From Mycolicibacterium flavescens (GTDB lineage Bacteria > Actinomycetota > Actinomycetes > Mycobacteriales > Mycobacteriaceae): a stretch of DNA of 64,000 nt. The notes below the pieces were generated by a model. The model saw only the letters and a program-made list of their open reading frames with translations. It was not told the origin of the DNA and did no database searches. The stretch spans positions 4,340,001 to 4,404,000 of the forward strand of contig LR134353.1 in assembly GCA_900637135.1 (NCBI GenBank), given 5' to 3'. Shown here piece after piece: positions 17,258 through 26,138 of this stretch. The position numbers and the translations under genes are program-made. The first letter of the stretch is position 1. Every line of letters starts with the position of its first letter.

Positions 17258-19594
17258 GTGAGCGGGGAACTGATCCTCACCGACGAGTTCCGCGAGGCGT
17301 TGGCGCTCCTTTCCGGTGGCAAGCACCTGTTCCTCACGGGTAAGGCCGGCACCGGCAAGTCGACGTTGATCCGTCGGTTCATGGCGGAGACGGACCGCAA
17401 CGTCGTGGTGGTCGCGCCGACGGGTATCGCGGCGCTCAACGTCGACGGTTACACCATCCACCGGCTTTTCGGGTTCCGGACCACGACGACGCTTCACGAC
17501 GTCACCGGCGGTCAGTACCGGCCGGGCCGATTCGCCAAGACCCTGGCGTCGTTGCAGACGTTGATCATCGACGAGGCGTCCATGGTCCGCGCCGACGTCT
17601 TCGACATGGTCGCCACCGCACTCGAACGCTACGGCCCCGAACCTGGAGCGCCGTTCGGCGGCGTGCAGATCGTGCTCGTCGGCGACCTGTATCAGCTTCC
17701 ACCGGTCGTGGGCGACGGCGAGGAAAGCTACTTCACCACCGTCTACGACACCCCGTACTTCTTCTCGGCCCGCAAGTTCGACCGCGACGACTTCCCCACA
17801 ATCTCGTTGACGACGGTGTTCCGCCAATTGGGTGATGACCGAATGACGGCCATCCTCAACGAGATCCGTGAGGGCGTGCTCTTGGGCCACGCCCAGGAAC
17901 AGCTCAACGCCCGCGCCGACAAGGACTTCGTACCACCCGACGACGAATTCTGGCTGACGCTGGCGCCGACGAACCGGCTGGTGACCGCCCGCAACCGTCA
18001 ACACCTGGAGCGGTTGCCCGGCGACGAGATGCGGCACCGCGCCCAGGAGTCCGGCGACCTTTCGCTGTTCGACAAACCGATCGAGGACGAGCTGCGGTTC
18101 AAGGTCGGCGCGCAGGTGATGATGCTCAACAACGACCAGGGCGACCGGTGGGTCAACGGCTCGATCGGACGCGTAGTCGGCGTCGGTTACGACCGCTACG
18201 GCGCGGTCGTCGAGGTCGAGTTCGCCGACGGATCGTGCGCGGAGGTCACGCCGTTCACATGGGAGGCCACCCGTCCGGTGGTCGACGGCGGGACGCTGCG
18301 GCGTGAGGTGATCGGCACGTTCACGCAGTTGCCGTTCAAGCTGGCCTGGGCGATCACGATCCACAAGAGCCAGGGCCAGACGCTGGAGCGGGTCGTCGTC
18401 GACCTCACCGGCGGCATGTTCTCGACGGGACAGTTGTATGTGGCGTTGAGCCGCTGCACGTCGTTGGCCGGCCTGGTGCTCAAACGCCCTGTGCTGCCGA
18501 AAGATCTGAAGACGGACCGGCGGATCGCCCGGTTCCTCCGCAGTTCGGTCAGCGGCGCCACGGCGCGCAAGTACTGCGCGATCGGCATGTTGACCGTCGG
18601 CGACGAAGGCCGGATGTCTCGACCCCGGCCGGTGGAACTGGCAGTGGCCTTCGACGACGGCACCGCGGTCTCGACGCTGATCAACCCGCAGCGTGATCTC
18701 GCCGATGCGCGAAGTGCTTACGGCATCGGCGTTTCCGACGTGCTGCTGGCACCGACCCTGCGCGAAGCCTGGGCGGTGATCGCGCCGATGCTGGCGGGCT
18801 GCACGCCCGTAGGACCGGAGGTGGACGAGACGCTGGGGCTGATCGACTTCGAGCTCAAGCGGCTCGGACATGTGGCACCGATGCCGTTGGGCATCGAGCT
18901 GCGTAAAGCCCGCGTGTCAGGGCGGAGTGCGTTGGAGCGTGCGCAGTCGGCGCTGGCGGCACACGCGGACGCCGACGTCGACACCGGCTCGACGGCGTTC
19001 GAGGAACCCGAACCGGCGGAATCGGTTTCGGGCCTGTTAGTCAGTCGCGACCCGGACGTGCCGACGCCTACAGCCGATCATCTGCCCGGGTTGTCCGCCC
19101 TGTTGCGGATCAGCCGCGACGTGGGGGCCGTGATGCTCGGTGCGTCGGTGCACCGAGACCTCGACTCGTCATGGGACGCGGCAGCCCGGTCGGCGGTGGC
19201 TGATCAACTGCGGGCGGCCGCTTCCCGCGCGCTGCTGCCTGACGAGGTTGTCGCCCGGCTGCACAACGCGTCAGCGCTGCTGGGCATCGACGTGGCGAGC
19301 GACGCATCGTTAGTGACGCGGCATGATATCGAATACGCAATGGTGCCAGGGGCGCGGATCTGTTTCACCGGAACGGCTTTCGATCCCTCCGGTCGCGTGG
19401 TGGAGCGCGAGGAGATCGAGCGAATGGCCGAGAGGGCCGGCCTGAAGCCGGTGCGATCGGTGACCAAGACGCGGTGCGAAGTGCTGGTGACGGCCGAGGC
19501 GGGCACACAATCGGGCAAGGCGCGCAAAGCACAGGAGTACGGCAAGCCGGTGTTCACCGCCGAGGAGTTCTTCGCCTGGCTTGCTGATCGTTGA
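17258..19594 (+). CDS. Pif1/RecD-like SF1B helicase with C-terminal BRCT domain
   Basis: A 778-residue multidomain protein. Residues ~1-430 form a Pif1-type SF1B helicase: Walker A GKAGTGKST (28-36), motif II LIIDEAS, motif III VGDLYQLPPV, and late motifs TIHKSQGQTLE and VALSRCTSL. Residues ~450-520 (RPRPVELAVAFDDGTAVS onwards) resemble a degenerate exonuclease/RNase-T-like fold without clear catalytic acids. The last ~85 residues (ARICFTGTAFDPSGRVVERE to FFAWLADR) are a BRCT domain. It would unwind 5'-overhang DNA or G-quadruplexes, with BRCT tethering it to a repair or replication partner. The partner is unknown. Helicase-BRCT fusions are unusual for Pif1 proteins outside actinobacteria. 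Confidence 0.88.
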   Translation: MSGELILTDEFREALALLSGGKHLFLTGKAGTGKSTLIRRFMAETDRNVVVVAPTGIAALNVDGYTIHRLFGFRTTTTLHDVTGGQYRPGRFAKTLASLQTLIIDEASMVRADVFDMVATALERYGPEPGAPFGGVQIVLVGDLYQLPPVVGDGEESYFTTVYDTPYFFSARKFDRDDFPTISLTTVFRQLGDDRMTAILNEIREGVLLGHAQEQLNARADKDFVPPDDEFWLTLAPTNRLVTARNRQHLERLPGDEMRHRAQESGDLSLFDKPIEDELRFKVGAQVMMLNNDQGDRWVNGSIGRVVGVGYDRYGAVVEVEFADGSCAEVTPFTWEATRPVVDGGTLRREVIGTFTQLPFKLAWAITIHKSQGQTLERVVVDLTGGMFSTGQLYVALSRCTSLAGLVLKRPVLPKDLKTDRRIARFLRSSVSGATARKYCAIGMLTVGDEGRMSRPRPVELAVAFDDGTAVSTLINPQRDLADARSAYGIGVSDVLLAPTLREAWAVIAPMLAGCTPVGPEVDETLGLIDFELKRLGHVAPMPLGIELRKARVSGRSALERAQSALAAHADADVDTGSTAFEEPEPAESVSGLLVSRDPDVPTPTADHLPGLSALLRISRDVGAVMLGASVHRDLDSSWDAAARSAVADQLRAAASRALLPDEVVARLHNASALLGIDVASDASLVTRHDIEYAMVPGARICFTGTAFDPSGRVVEREEIERMAERAGLKPVRSVTKTRCEVLVTAEAGTQSGKARKAQEYGKPVFTAEEFFAWLADR

Positions 19595-19665
19595 CCGCCC
19601 AAGTTTCAGTCGCACCATGTCCGCAACTGGCGCCAAGGTCGGTTGGTCGTGTCGGACCGTCGACG

Positions 19666-19671
19666 TACGGT
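19666..19671 (+). promoter_or_regulatory. -10 box of a leaderless promoter for the DUF2293 gene
   Basis: TACGGT ends six bases before ATG 19678, and TTGGTC lies 17 bases upstream at 19643-19648 as a -35 candidate. Confidence 0.5.
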
Positions 19672-19677
19672 CGGCGC

Positions 19678-20328
19678 ATGGCGGGCGGAGACGTACGAGT
19701 CAGGCATGCTGAGCAGGTCCCGGATGCGACGGAGTGTGCCAAATGCGCCGGCGCGTCTGACGTGTTGCTCAGAACCACGTCCGGTGCGATGTGCCTCGAC
19801 TGCGCCGGGTTCGCCCATCTGGAGTTCCTGCCCGCAGGCAGCGCCGCGCTCACCAGGCGCGCGGTGAAGCTCAGCCGGTCGCCGGTCGTCGTGATGCAGA
19901 AGAGCCTTCGGCGCTTCCGCTATCGGGGGCAGAGCATGTACGAGCGGCAGGGCATCCTGGCCGAGCCGGCAGCGATCGAGGCGGCGGCGTTGGCCAGCCT
20001 CGCTGACGCCGGTGTACGCGGCAGCGACGGTATTGCTGAAAGGATCCGGGAACACTTCCCTGGCTGTCCGACCGACCGTGCCGACGCCATCGCGCTGCAC
20101 ACCGCCGCCAGATTGCGTGGTCGAAGCCGCCAACGCTTGACCACGTTCGAGATCGGGCCCGACGCGGTCCGTCGAGCGGTCACGGCGTCGATCCTTCATG
20201 TCGACACCCATTACGACGAGTTGGTGAAGGCGGGTGTCGACCCTGACACCGCCAGGACACAAGTGTTCGACCGCGTCGAGAACGTGCTTCGCGCTTGGCG
20301 GGACGGCGTGTCACTGCTCGACACTTGA
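19678..20328 (+). CDS. DUF2293 family protein
   Basis: A 216-residue protein. A zinc-ribbon-like N-terminus has CAKCAGASDVLL and CLDCAGFAHLEF (two CxxC pairs, residues ~17-20 and ~38-41). The C-terminal ~90 residues carry the DUF2293 core (VRRAVTASILHVDTHYDELV, then TARTQVFDRVENVLRAWR). DUF2293 proteins are found in actinobacteria and fungi and have no proven activity; the CxxC pairs suggest metal and possibly nucleic-acid binding. The start follows a leaderless-type box. It lies 83 bases after the helicase stop, so it has its own promoter although both are on the same strand. Confidence 0.78.
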   Translation: MAGGDVRVRHAEQVPDATECAKCAGASDVLLRTTSGAMCLDCAGFAHLEFLPAGSAALTRRAVKLSRSPVVVMQKSLRRFRYRGQSMYERQGILAEPAAIEAAALASLADAGVRGSDGIAERIREHFPGCPTDRADAIALHTAARLRGRSRQRLTTFEIGPDAVRRAVTASILHVDTHYDELVKAGVDPDTARTQVFDRVENVLRAWRDGVSLLDT

Positions 20329-20482
20329 CCACGGCAGTTGTCTCCGCGCTGAGGGCGCGAAATCGAAGGAAAACCACCCCCTGAGCGCAGGATCGACGAT
20401 GAAAAGGGTGACGCCGGTGAGGATTCCAGCTGCAAGGGAAAGGTCCGACGCGCCGGACAGCCGGTGGGACTGCGCGCAGGGG

Positions 20483-20488
20483 TAGGGT
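20483..20488 (+). promoter_or_regulatory. -10 box of a leaderless promoter for the LLM oxidoreductase
   Basis: TAGGGT ends seven bases before GTG 20496. The 16 bases around it closely resemble the helicase promoter at 17245 (TAxxGTGCCACCxGTG). Confidence 0.45.
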
Positions 20489-20495
20489 GCCACCT

Positions 20496-21512
20496 GTGCA
20501 TGTCGACGTGATGACCACCCCGCAACCGCTACTGGACATCGGCGAGCTGGCCCGGCGTACCCAGGCGGCCGGCTTCAACGGGTTGCTGTTCACCGAGACC
20601 GGCCGCACGCCGTACATGAACGCGGCGGTGGCGGCGCAGGCCGCGCCGGGGCTGGAGTTGTCGACGGGTGTGGCGGTGGCGTTTCCGCGCAGCCCGTTCG
20701 TGACGGCGGCGACGGCGTGGGAGTTGCAGGAGGCCTCGAGCGGGCGATTCCGTCTGGGCCTGGGTACGCAGGTGCGCACGCATGTGGTGCGCCGCTACGG
20801 GATGGAGTTCGAGCGTCCGGGTCCGCGGTTGCGCGATTATGTGCTGGCGGTGAAGGCGTGCTTCCATGCGTTCCGGACGGGCAAGCTCGAGCATCGCGGC
20901 GACTTCTACAGCCTGGACTTCATCACGCCGCAGTGGAGCGCGGGCCCGATCGATGCGCCGGATCCGAAGGTCGATGTGGCGGCGGTGAACCCGTGGATGC
21001 TGCGAATGGCGGGCGAGGTGGCCGACGGGATCCACGTGCATCCACTCGGCGAGCCGGGTTACATCGGTCGGCATGTGATGCCGAATCTGGCTGAGGCCGC
21101 GGCGAAGTCGGGACGCTCTGCCGAGGATATCGCGGTGATCGTGCCGGTGATGACCATCGTCGGAGACACCGATGAGGAGCGCGAGCGCGAGCGGGAACTG
21201 GTGCGCACGAGCATGAGTTTTTACGGCAGCACGCCGAACTACGCGTTCATCTGGGACGAGGCGGGCTTCGAGGGCACGACGGCGCGGATTCGGGAGAAGC
21301 AGAAGGCCGGCGACTACCAGGGCATGGCGGCCTGTATCACGGACGAGCACATTGCGACGTTCGCCACGGAGTCGACGTGGGACGGGTTGGCGGACGCGTT
21401 GATGTCGCGGTACGGCGGTCTGGCGTCACGCGTGGTGCTCTACAACGCGCTGGCCGATCCGGAGCGATTCGAGCGTTACGGCGAGGTGGCGCAGCGCATT
21501 CGGGCTCGATAG
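20496..21512 (+). CDS. LLM-class F420-dependent oxidoreductase
   Basis: A 338-residue luciferase-like TIM-barrel oxidoreductase. It opens VHVDVMTTPQPLLDIGELA, followed by AAGFNGLLFTETGRTPYMN and the F420-type signature SSGRFRLGLGTQVR (about 85-98). The central GDFYSLDFITPQW is typical of the mycobacterial subgroup that uses deazaflavin F420 in place of FMN. It would transfer hydride between F420H2 and an unknown organic substrate in the cytoplasm. The GTG 20496 start is favoured by the adjacent -10 box. It is a single-gene unit, convergent with the zinc-binding protein gene downstream. Confidence 0.88.
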   Translation: MHVDVMTTPQPLLDIGELARRTQAAGFNGLLFTETGRTPYMNAAVAAQAAPGLELSTGVAVAFPRSPFVTAATAWELQEASSGRFRLGLGTQVRTHVVRRYGMEFERPGPRLRDYVLAVKACFHAFRTGKLEHRGDFYSLDFITPQWSAGPIDAPDPKVDVAAVNPWMLRMAGEVADGIHVHPLGEPGYIGRHVMPNLAEAAAKSGRSAEDIAVIVPVMTIVGDTDEERERERELVRTSMSFYGSTPNYAFIWDEAGFEGTTARIREKQKAGDYQGMAACITDEHIATFATESTWDGLADALMSRYGGLASRVVLYNALADPERFERYGEVAQRIRAR

Positions 21513-21543
21513 AGGGGCGGCCAGCGGACTCGCCTCGATTGGG

Positions 21544-22419
21544 TCACCATTGGCTGCCGCATACGGTGCAGGTCCAGTCGTCGTTTTGACGGACACAGCC
21601 TCGGTAGTCGTCCCACGGCGGGAAGTCCAGATGGAAGACGTGCCCGAACTGCGCGCTCTGCGTCCGTTGGGCGCCGCAGTACGGACACCGCGGATGCTGC
21701 GCGAACAGATAGTCGATCAAGCTCGTGAAGCCACCGTCGCGCATGGCGGTGTCGCAGCGCAGGCACAGGACGCCGGGCCAATCGGCGGGAAGCTCGGGCA
21801 GCCAACACTTGTCGGGTATCGGCCCGTAGAAGTAGCTCGGCACGTTGGTGGCCTCCATGATAACCGGCTGCGGTTGCGGTCGCTGGGGAAAGTCGACCGT
21901 GCGGATGCGGAAGGCGTCGCGGGCACGCTCGCCGAGTAGGTCGAGGACGGCTCCGCATCCGGTGCACCGTCCGCGGGAGTGAAGGAGGGTGGCCGCCGCG
22001 GCCAAGCTGGAGTGGCCGAACCGCGTCCAACGCTTGCCGTCGGCGTCGCAGTCGGTCAGCGCGACAAACATGCGAGCGGCCGCGTCGCCGCGAAGCTGCC
22101 ACACCATGCGGGGGTCCTCGTCGTCGGCGAACCCGACCACCCGCGCCAGCGTGCCGAGGTCCACCAAACCGGGGCTGGGCAGGCCCCAGGTGATCTCGGC
22201 GCGGTCGAAGCGGCCGTCGAGACCGATGCGGCCGAGTCGCGTCATCACCGACGGTGGATCGGTGTTCAAAACGATGGCCACCGGGTCGCCGATGTGGGCT
22301 TCGCCGAAGCCGTAGCGCCACGGCCGGTAGGGCGAGCGATCCTCCAGCAGAGTGATCACCGCGTCCGTCCAGTCGGCTCCCTCGACGATGTGAAGGCGTT
22401 CGGTTGCAGTTTGCGTCAC
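21544..22419 (-). CDS. Hypothetical protein with multiple CxxC zinc-binding pairs
   Basis: A 291-residue protein of unknown function. Residues ~30-80 (RYGFGEAHIGDPVAIVLNTD and following) look like a small beta-barrel reminiscent of EVE/PUA-type nucleic-acid-binding domains; this is only a visual impression. Four cysteine pairs follow: CTGC (~153), CLRC (~220), CPYC (~246) and CTVC (~286), which would hold two zinc ions in ribbon-like folds. No nuclease motif is clear. The GTG start lies at 22419. It is convergent with the LLM oxidoreductase and separated by 63 bases from the next minus-strand membrane gene. Confidence 0.65.
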   Translation of the reverse strand: MTQTATERLHIVEGADWTDAVITLLEDRSPYRPWRYGFGEAHIGDPVAIVLNTDPPSVMTRLGRIGLDGRFDRAEITWGLPSPGLVDLGTLARVVGFADDEDPRMVWQLRGDAAARMFVALTDCDADGKRWTRFGHSSLAAAATLLHSRGRCTGCGAVLDLLGERARDAFRIRTVDFPQRPQPQPVIMEATNVPSYFYGPIPDKCWLPELPADWPGVLCLRCDTAMRDGGFTSLIDYLFAQHPRCPYCGAQRTQSAQFGHVFHLDFPPWDDYRGCVRQNDDWTCTVCGSQW

Positions 22420-22482
22420 TACACCATTATTCCGGGTGCGTCTGACATTTCATCGATACGCTGGTTTGCTGAACCGGTTAGG

Positions 22483-22836
22483 TCACCACAGCACGGCGAT
22501 GGCTGCGGCGGTGAACGAGAGCACGCCGATCGACCAGAACATCGGGCGTGGTATCGGGTTGCCGGTGCGCTTATGACGGGCACTGCCCATGCCACAGAGC
22601 CCGCCGAGGATCACGAGGATGACCAGCTTGATGCCGAGCTTCGGATAGTTGAGTTCGACGCCGGCAGGCCACGGCGCGGCCAGGGCAAGTCCGGTGAGCA
22701 GTGAGAGCAGCAGACCGTAATCCATGGCGCGGGTGGTACGGAAGCGCTGAGACAGGGCTTCGGCCGCCCAGCCGCCGAAGGTGATCGCGAAGCCGACGAT
22801 GTGCAGCAGTACAACTACATTGCGTAGTAGCTCCAT
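22483..22836 (-). CDS. Small integral membrane protein
   Basis: A 117-residue protein with four predicted membrane helices: LLRNVVVLLHIVGFAITFGG, the YGLLLSLLTGLALAA segment, LGIKLVILVILGGLCG and SIGVLSFTAAAIAVLW. A short charged loop (SARHKRTGNPIPRP) separates the last two. The family occurs across mycobacteria, without known function. The ATG follows a TAAGCT box by six bases, so the transcript is probably leaderless. The upstream minus-strand gene at 22852-23112 also encodes a small membrane protein. Confidence 0.7.
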   Translation of the reverse strand: MELLRNVVVLLHIVGFAITFGGWAAEALSQRFRTTRAMDYGLLLSLLTGLALAAPWPAGVELNYPKLGIKLVILVILGGLCGMGSARHKRTGNPIPRPMFWSIGVLSFTAAAIAVLW

Positions 22837-22842
22837 GGAGGG

Positions 22843-22848
22843 AGCTTA
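22843..22848 (-). promoter_or_regulatory. -10 box of a leaderless promoter for the small membrane protein
   Basis: On the minus strand TAAGCT ends six bases before the ATG at 22836. Confidence 0.4.
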
Positions 22849-22851
22849 GCG

Positions 22852-23112
22852 TTAGGGAAGCCCCTGCACGAGCAGCAGACCGGGGAGGAAGAGCAGCACG
22901 GTCAGCGGTGCCGCGATCAGCCCGATCAGCATTCCCCGACCGATCTGCCCCCGTACACCTGCACGAGTCATCAGGACTACACCGATTGCCAGGTCAACGA
23001 GAAGAATAGGCACAGCGAATACCGCGAGCGCGAGCCACGGGATGAAGTACCACGTCGCGACGGCCTGCCACGAATGTATTTGCCAGTGCCGCAGTGAATG
23101 TCGCTGGTCCAT
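22852..23112 (-). CDS. Hypothetical small membrane protein
   Basis: An 86-residue protein with two strong hydrophobic segments (FIPWLALAVFAVPILLVDLA and IGLIAAPLTVLLFLPGLLLV) separated by a basic loop (RAGVRGQIGRG). The soluble N-terminus is about 20 residues long and rich in His and Trp. No family is recognised. Its stop is 15 bases from the start of the next membrane-protein gene on the same strand, and an interrupted membrane reading frame lies directly upstream. A run of small membrane genes is therefore likely. Confidence 0.55.
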   Translation of the reverse strand: MDQRHSLRHWQIHSWQAVATWYFIPWLALAVFAVPILLVDLAIGVVLMTRAGVRGQIGRGMLIGLIAAPLTVLLFLPGLLLVQGLP

Positions 23113-23142
23113 AGCGTCGCACGGAGGCCCGCGCCGATTCGC

Positions 23143-23415
23143 TCACCATTGAATCACCCAGATTCCGTAGATGAGTCCGCCGACGAGCACCACCGCATAC
23201 GACCCGAGGACGCCAAGTGCTAAGCCCTATGCGCGCGAGGAACTCGACCGCAGTAGCACGGCAGCTGCAGCGAGGGATATTACGAGGGCCACCGCCCTCG
23301 GATTTCGTCTGGATGCTGTCGACGACAAGGTTGATGGGGGCAGAAGCAGCCTAATTGAGCAGATGCGGTATGTCGGTGTCGTGATTGAACCTTTGAGTGA
23401 TAATCCGGTTATCAT
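23143..23415 (-). pseudogene. Amber-interrupted small membrane protein frame
   Basis: On the minus strand one frame reads a hydrophobic segment (AVALVISLAAAAVLLRSSS), meets TAG at 23227-23229, then continues in the same frame with GLALGVLGSYAVVLVGGL and IYGIWVIQW before TCA/TGA at 23143. The two halves together look like a two-helix membrane protein with a single nonsense codon, located just upstream of another small membrane gene. The remainder of 23113-23503 holds no gene, only an inverted repeat TGATAA-TCCGG-TTATCA at 23398-23414. Confidence 0.35.
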
Positions 23416-23503
23416 CCCGCCCCGCGCAGTGACTGACGTTGAGACTGACCAAGGTTGGGGGCGGCACGGTAACCAAACGCCTAGGGTGACGGGACTGGAG
23501 CCG

Positions 23504-24061
23504 TCAGGCGAGCATCACTTTTCGTGCCAGCACCCACGCTTCGCCGTCACCTTCTCCCTCGGCAATCACCGCGAGTTCAGCGAACGCGGTGGCCAACTCC
23601 CCCGGCGCGACCCGAAAGCGGCCCGGCCCGGCGCCGACAACACTCAGCGCCGAGATCGCCAGCAGGCCACCGGGCGCAAGCCGCTCGATTATCGTCTGGT
23701 CAAGACGCGGGTCCCGGAATCGGTGGCAGACAACGGCATCAGCGGACGGGCCTACGGGCAGGCCCATGTCGAGATCGACGACGTCGAACCGGCATCGATC
23801 GCCGACGCCGTTACGTGCAGCAAGATCCCGCGCCCGACGGATGGCTGTCGCCGAGATGTCCACTCCCCAGACATCCATCCCGCGACGCGCCAGCCACACG
23901 CTCGCTGACCCCAACCCACACGCCACGTCCAGTGCTCGTCCCCTGGTCGGGAACTCGTTCTCAAACGCAGCGAACACGGCAGGAAGCTCGGCTGCAACCA
24001 CTCGCGGCGCCTCGCGGCTCTGATACCGCTCCTCCCAGCGGATGCGATCCTGCTCGCTCAC
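23504..24061 (-). CDS. Class I SAM-dependent methyltransferase
   Basis: A 185-residue Rossmann-fold methyltransferase. Motif I is ALDVACGLGSASVWLARRG (residues ~43-61), the acidic ribose-binding residue follows in VWGVDISATAIRRAR, and motif IV is ADAVVCHRFRDP. The start is GTG 24061 (VSEQDRIRWEERYQ), supported by TACGCT seven bases upstream. It would transfer a methyl group from S-adenosylmethionine to an unknown small molecule. The post-motif region LDQTIIERLAPGGLLAISA is typical of ubiE/Tam-like methyltransferases. It is a single-gene unit. Confidence 0.8.
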   Translation of the reverse strand: MSEQDRIRWEERYQSREAPRVVAAELPAVFAAFENEFPTRGRALDVACGLGSASVWLARRGMDVWGVDISATAIRRARDLAARNGVGDRCRFDVVDLDMGLPVGPSADAVVCHRFRDPRLDQTIIERLAPGGLLAISALSVVGAGPGRFRVAPGELATAFAELAVIAEGEGDGEAWVLARKVMLA

Positions 24062-24068
24062 GCCGCTC

Positions 24069-24074
24069 AGCGTA
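24069..24074 (-). promoter_or_regulatory. -10 box of a leaderless promoter for the methyltransferase
   Basis: On the minus strand TACGCT ends seven bases before GTG 24061, which decides that start over longer forms. Confidence 0.4.
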
Positions 24075-24201
24075 CGCAGCGCCCTCACCTGGGTGGTGGA
24101 GGTCAAGTGCGTGCTGATTCCCAAGAAGGGAGCGACGGCTTCATCCGAATGCTCACCGACATTGCGCTTTCAAACGAACAGATGCGCGCAGCGGCGAAAA
24201 G

Positions 24202-25941
24202 CTAACGCCCGGGCGGGAGTTCCCGAGGACCGCGATGTCCGCGCAGCTCACGCGCACCCCCGCCGGCGAGTTCGCCGCGCCCCTCGCCTCTCGTCACTGC
24301 GGATGCGTGTTCCGCACCGCGGCCGATCCGGCCATAGCCGTGTTCGCGATCGTCGTCTCGGACGGTCGTCGCTCTCGCACTACCCAACGCATCGGAATCA
24401 CCTTCATCCACAACTTCTGCACCCTCCTCCATGTGGGTGCTCACCTTGCGGGTGCGGCGCATCGAGAAGTGAATCTCCTCGGTCTCCTCCAGGATGTGCC
24501 GCACACCCCGCAGCGGCTTGGTGGTGGTGTCTATCGCGTTGGCGATGATCGGCGGTACCAGCGGACGAATCCAACGCGCGGCGGCGCGTGTGACATCCGG
24601 GATTCCGGGAATCAGCGAGCGGACGGCCTCACCCACAGGTTCCACCGAACGGTCGTCGTCGACCGGCGCGGGCAGGTTCTGGGGTGTGACAACCTCAGGC
24701 GTCTCGACGGAAGGTGCCTCGGCCGCAACGAGACTGGCCGCTTCGGCCTCCGCCGCGATCGGCAAGTACACATCCTGAGGTTCAATGATGCGCTCGGCGC
24801 GTGCGGAAACAGCCGGCTCGATCGCCTCGATCACTCGTCGGCGCTGCTGCTCCCGGTCGATCTCCAGTTGCGCCTCGACGGCCATCCGGGCGCTGGCCAG
24901 CTGCTGCTCGGCCCACATGTTCTCGATGGCCGCGCGCACCTCGGCCCGTTTCACCGCGACTGACGTGTCGGCCTGCAGCTCAGCTCGATCGCGCTCGACA
25001 TCGGCGGCGATCCCGCGATCCTGCGACGTCTCCCCCCGCCACAGCCGCAGGATCAGCGGCAGCAGGGCGAGCAGGACGAAGAACGCGTCGACGAGCAGGC
25101 GCAGCATCAGCGCACCAGCCTCGCCCAGCGTGTGATCGTTCATGGCGACCCACCGCGCGCCCAACCCGCGATCCGCGCCGGCCGCCGCGGCCTGCCGGGC
25201 CTGCGACAGCGCCTGCTCGGCGTCGGCAACCTGAGCGTCGAGCTCGGGCGCACGACGGTCCCGTTCGGCCAGCGTGGCGTCGAGCGCGAGTTGAGCGTCG
25301 GCGAGGAAGTCGTTGGCCGTCCGGTTCTCCGGCCCGGCGCCGGGCACACCGGTGATGAATGTCTGGGGGCAGTCGGGCCTCGGATTGAACTCACAGCGCG
25401 CCACCACGAGCGCTTCCTGGCGGCGTTGCACCGCCTGCTCCACAGCCGCGTCGAGCCCATCGCGCGCCGCACGACTTCGGTCCAGGTCGACCGCCGCTCT
25501 CGTCACCGCGGGCGTTCCGTCGGCAGCCATCGCCGCCCGCTCCTCGAGCAGCCGATCGACCGATCCGGAGAACGCGACGACGGCAGCGAGCTCACCGACG
25601 ACGAGCCCGACAGCCACCGCGACGGCAGCACGTCCCACCACGCCGGGGCCTCGGACCGCCCCAGCTGCGAGCACACGGCTCACCGCGCCGACCAGCAGGC
25701 CGAACGTCGACGTCACCGCGATGACGGCCATCAGCGGCCAGGTGGTCGACGAATGCAGTGCGACGGCCGCCACGAGCCACGCCAGCAGCGCGCCGACCAG
25801 CACCACCACACCTGCGCTGACCAGCGTCGACTGCTCATGGCGGGCGCTCAGGTCACGCCGATCGCCGCCGCCGAGCCAAATGAGCGCAGACGCAATCGGT
25901 GAGACATCGTGGTTCTGCTGAGATGCTCTGTGGGCGGACAT
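24202..25941 (-). CDS. DUF4407 membrane protein
   Basis: A 579-residue protein of the DUF4407 type. The N-terminal half has four membrane helices: three around residues 41-125 (STLVSAGVVVLVGALLAWLV and following) and one at ~275-300 (MLRLLVDAFFVLLALLPLIL). Between them lies a long alanine-rich coiled coil (about 135-265) with a Cys pair (RCEFNPRPDC), probably outside the membrane. The second half is cytoplasmic: another charged coiled coil (AELQADTSVAVKRAEVRAAI), then an acidic, low-complexity tail. Function is unknown. The coiled coils suggest assembly into a larger complex. It is divergent from the LipO-like esterase gene. Confidence 0.8.
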   Translation of the reverse strand: MSAHRASQQNHDVSPIASALIWLGGGDRRDLSARHEQSTLVSAGVVVLVGALLAWLVAAVALHSSTTWPLMAVIAVTSTFGLLVGAVSRVLAAGAVRGPGVVGRAAVAVAVGLVVGELAAVVAFSGSVDRLLEERAAMAADGTPAVTRAAVDLDRSRAARDGLDAAVEQAVQRRQEALVVARCEFNPRPDCPQTFITGVPGAGPENRTANDFLADAQLALDATLAERDRRAPELDAQVADAEQALSQARQAAAAGADRGLGARWVAMNDHTLGEAGALMLRLLVDAFFVLLALLPLILRLWRGETSQDRGIAADVERDRAELQADTSVAVKRAEVRAAIENMWAEQQLASARMAVEAQLEIDREQQRRRVIEAIEPAVSARAERIIEPQDVYLPIAAEAEAASLVAAEAPSVETPEVVTPQNLPAPVDDDRSVEPVGEAVRSLIPGIPDVTRAAARWIRPLVPPIIANAIDTTTKPLRGVRHILEETEEIHFSMRRTRKVSTHMEEGAEVVDEGDSDALGSARATTVRDDDREHGYGRIGRGAEHASAVTRGEGRGELAGGGARELRGHRGPRELPPGR

Positions 25942-26126
25942 GGAAACTCCAACATCTTCCGTGCTCTACCAGGCGTGACGAGGCGCAGACCGACGACCAT
26001 GTCGGTGCTGTTCACCAGGCGGAACCCCCCGCGGATCGCACCATCACGCCGATGCGAATGCCGAAAGTCTCCCATACGCCGACGGTGCCTGTCCGTTCCG
26101 GAGGACGCCGCGGCGGCATCGCCTCG

Positions 26127-26132
26127 TATCGT
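26127..26132 (+). promoter_or_regulatory. -10 box of a leaderless promoter for the esterase gene
   Basis: TATCGT ends six bases before ATG 26139 and is the best -10 match of the set. Confidence 0.5.
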
Positions 26133-26138
26133 GACCGA

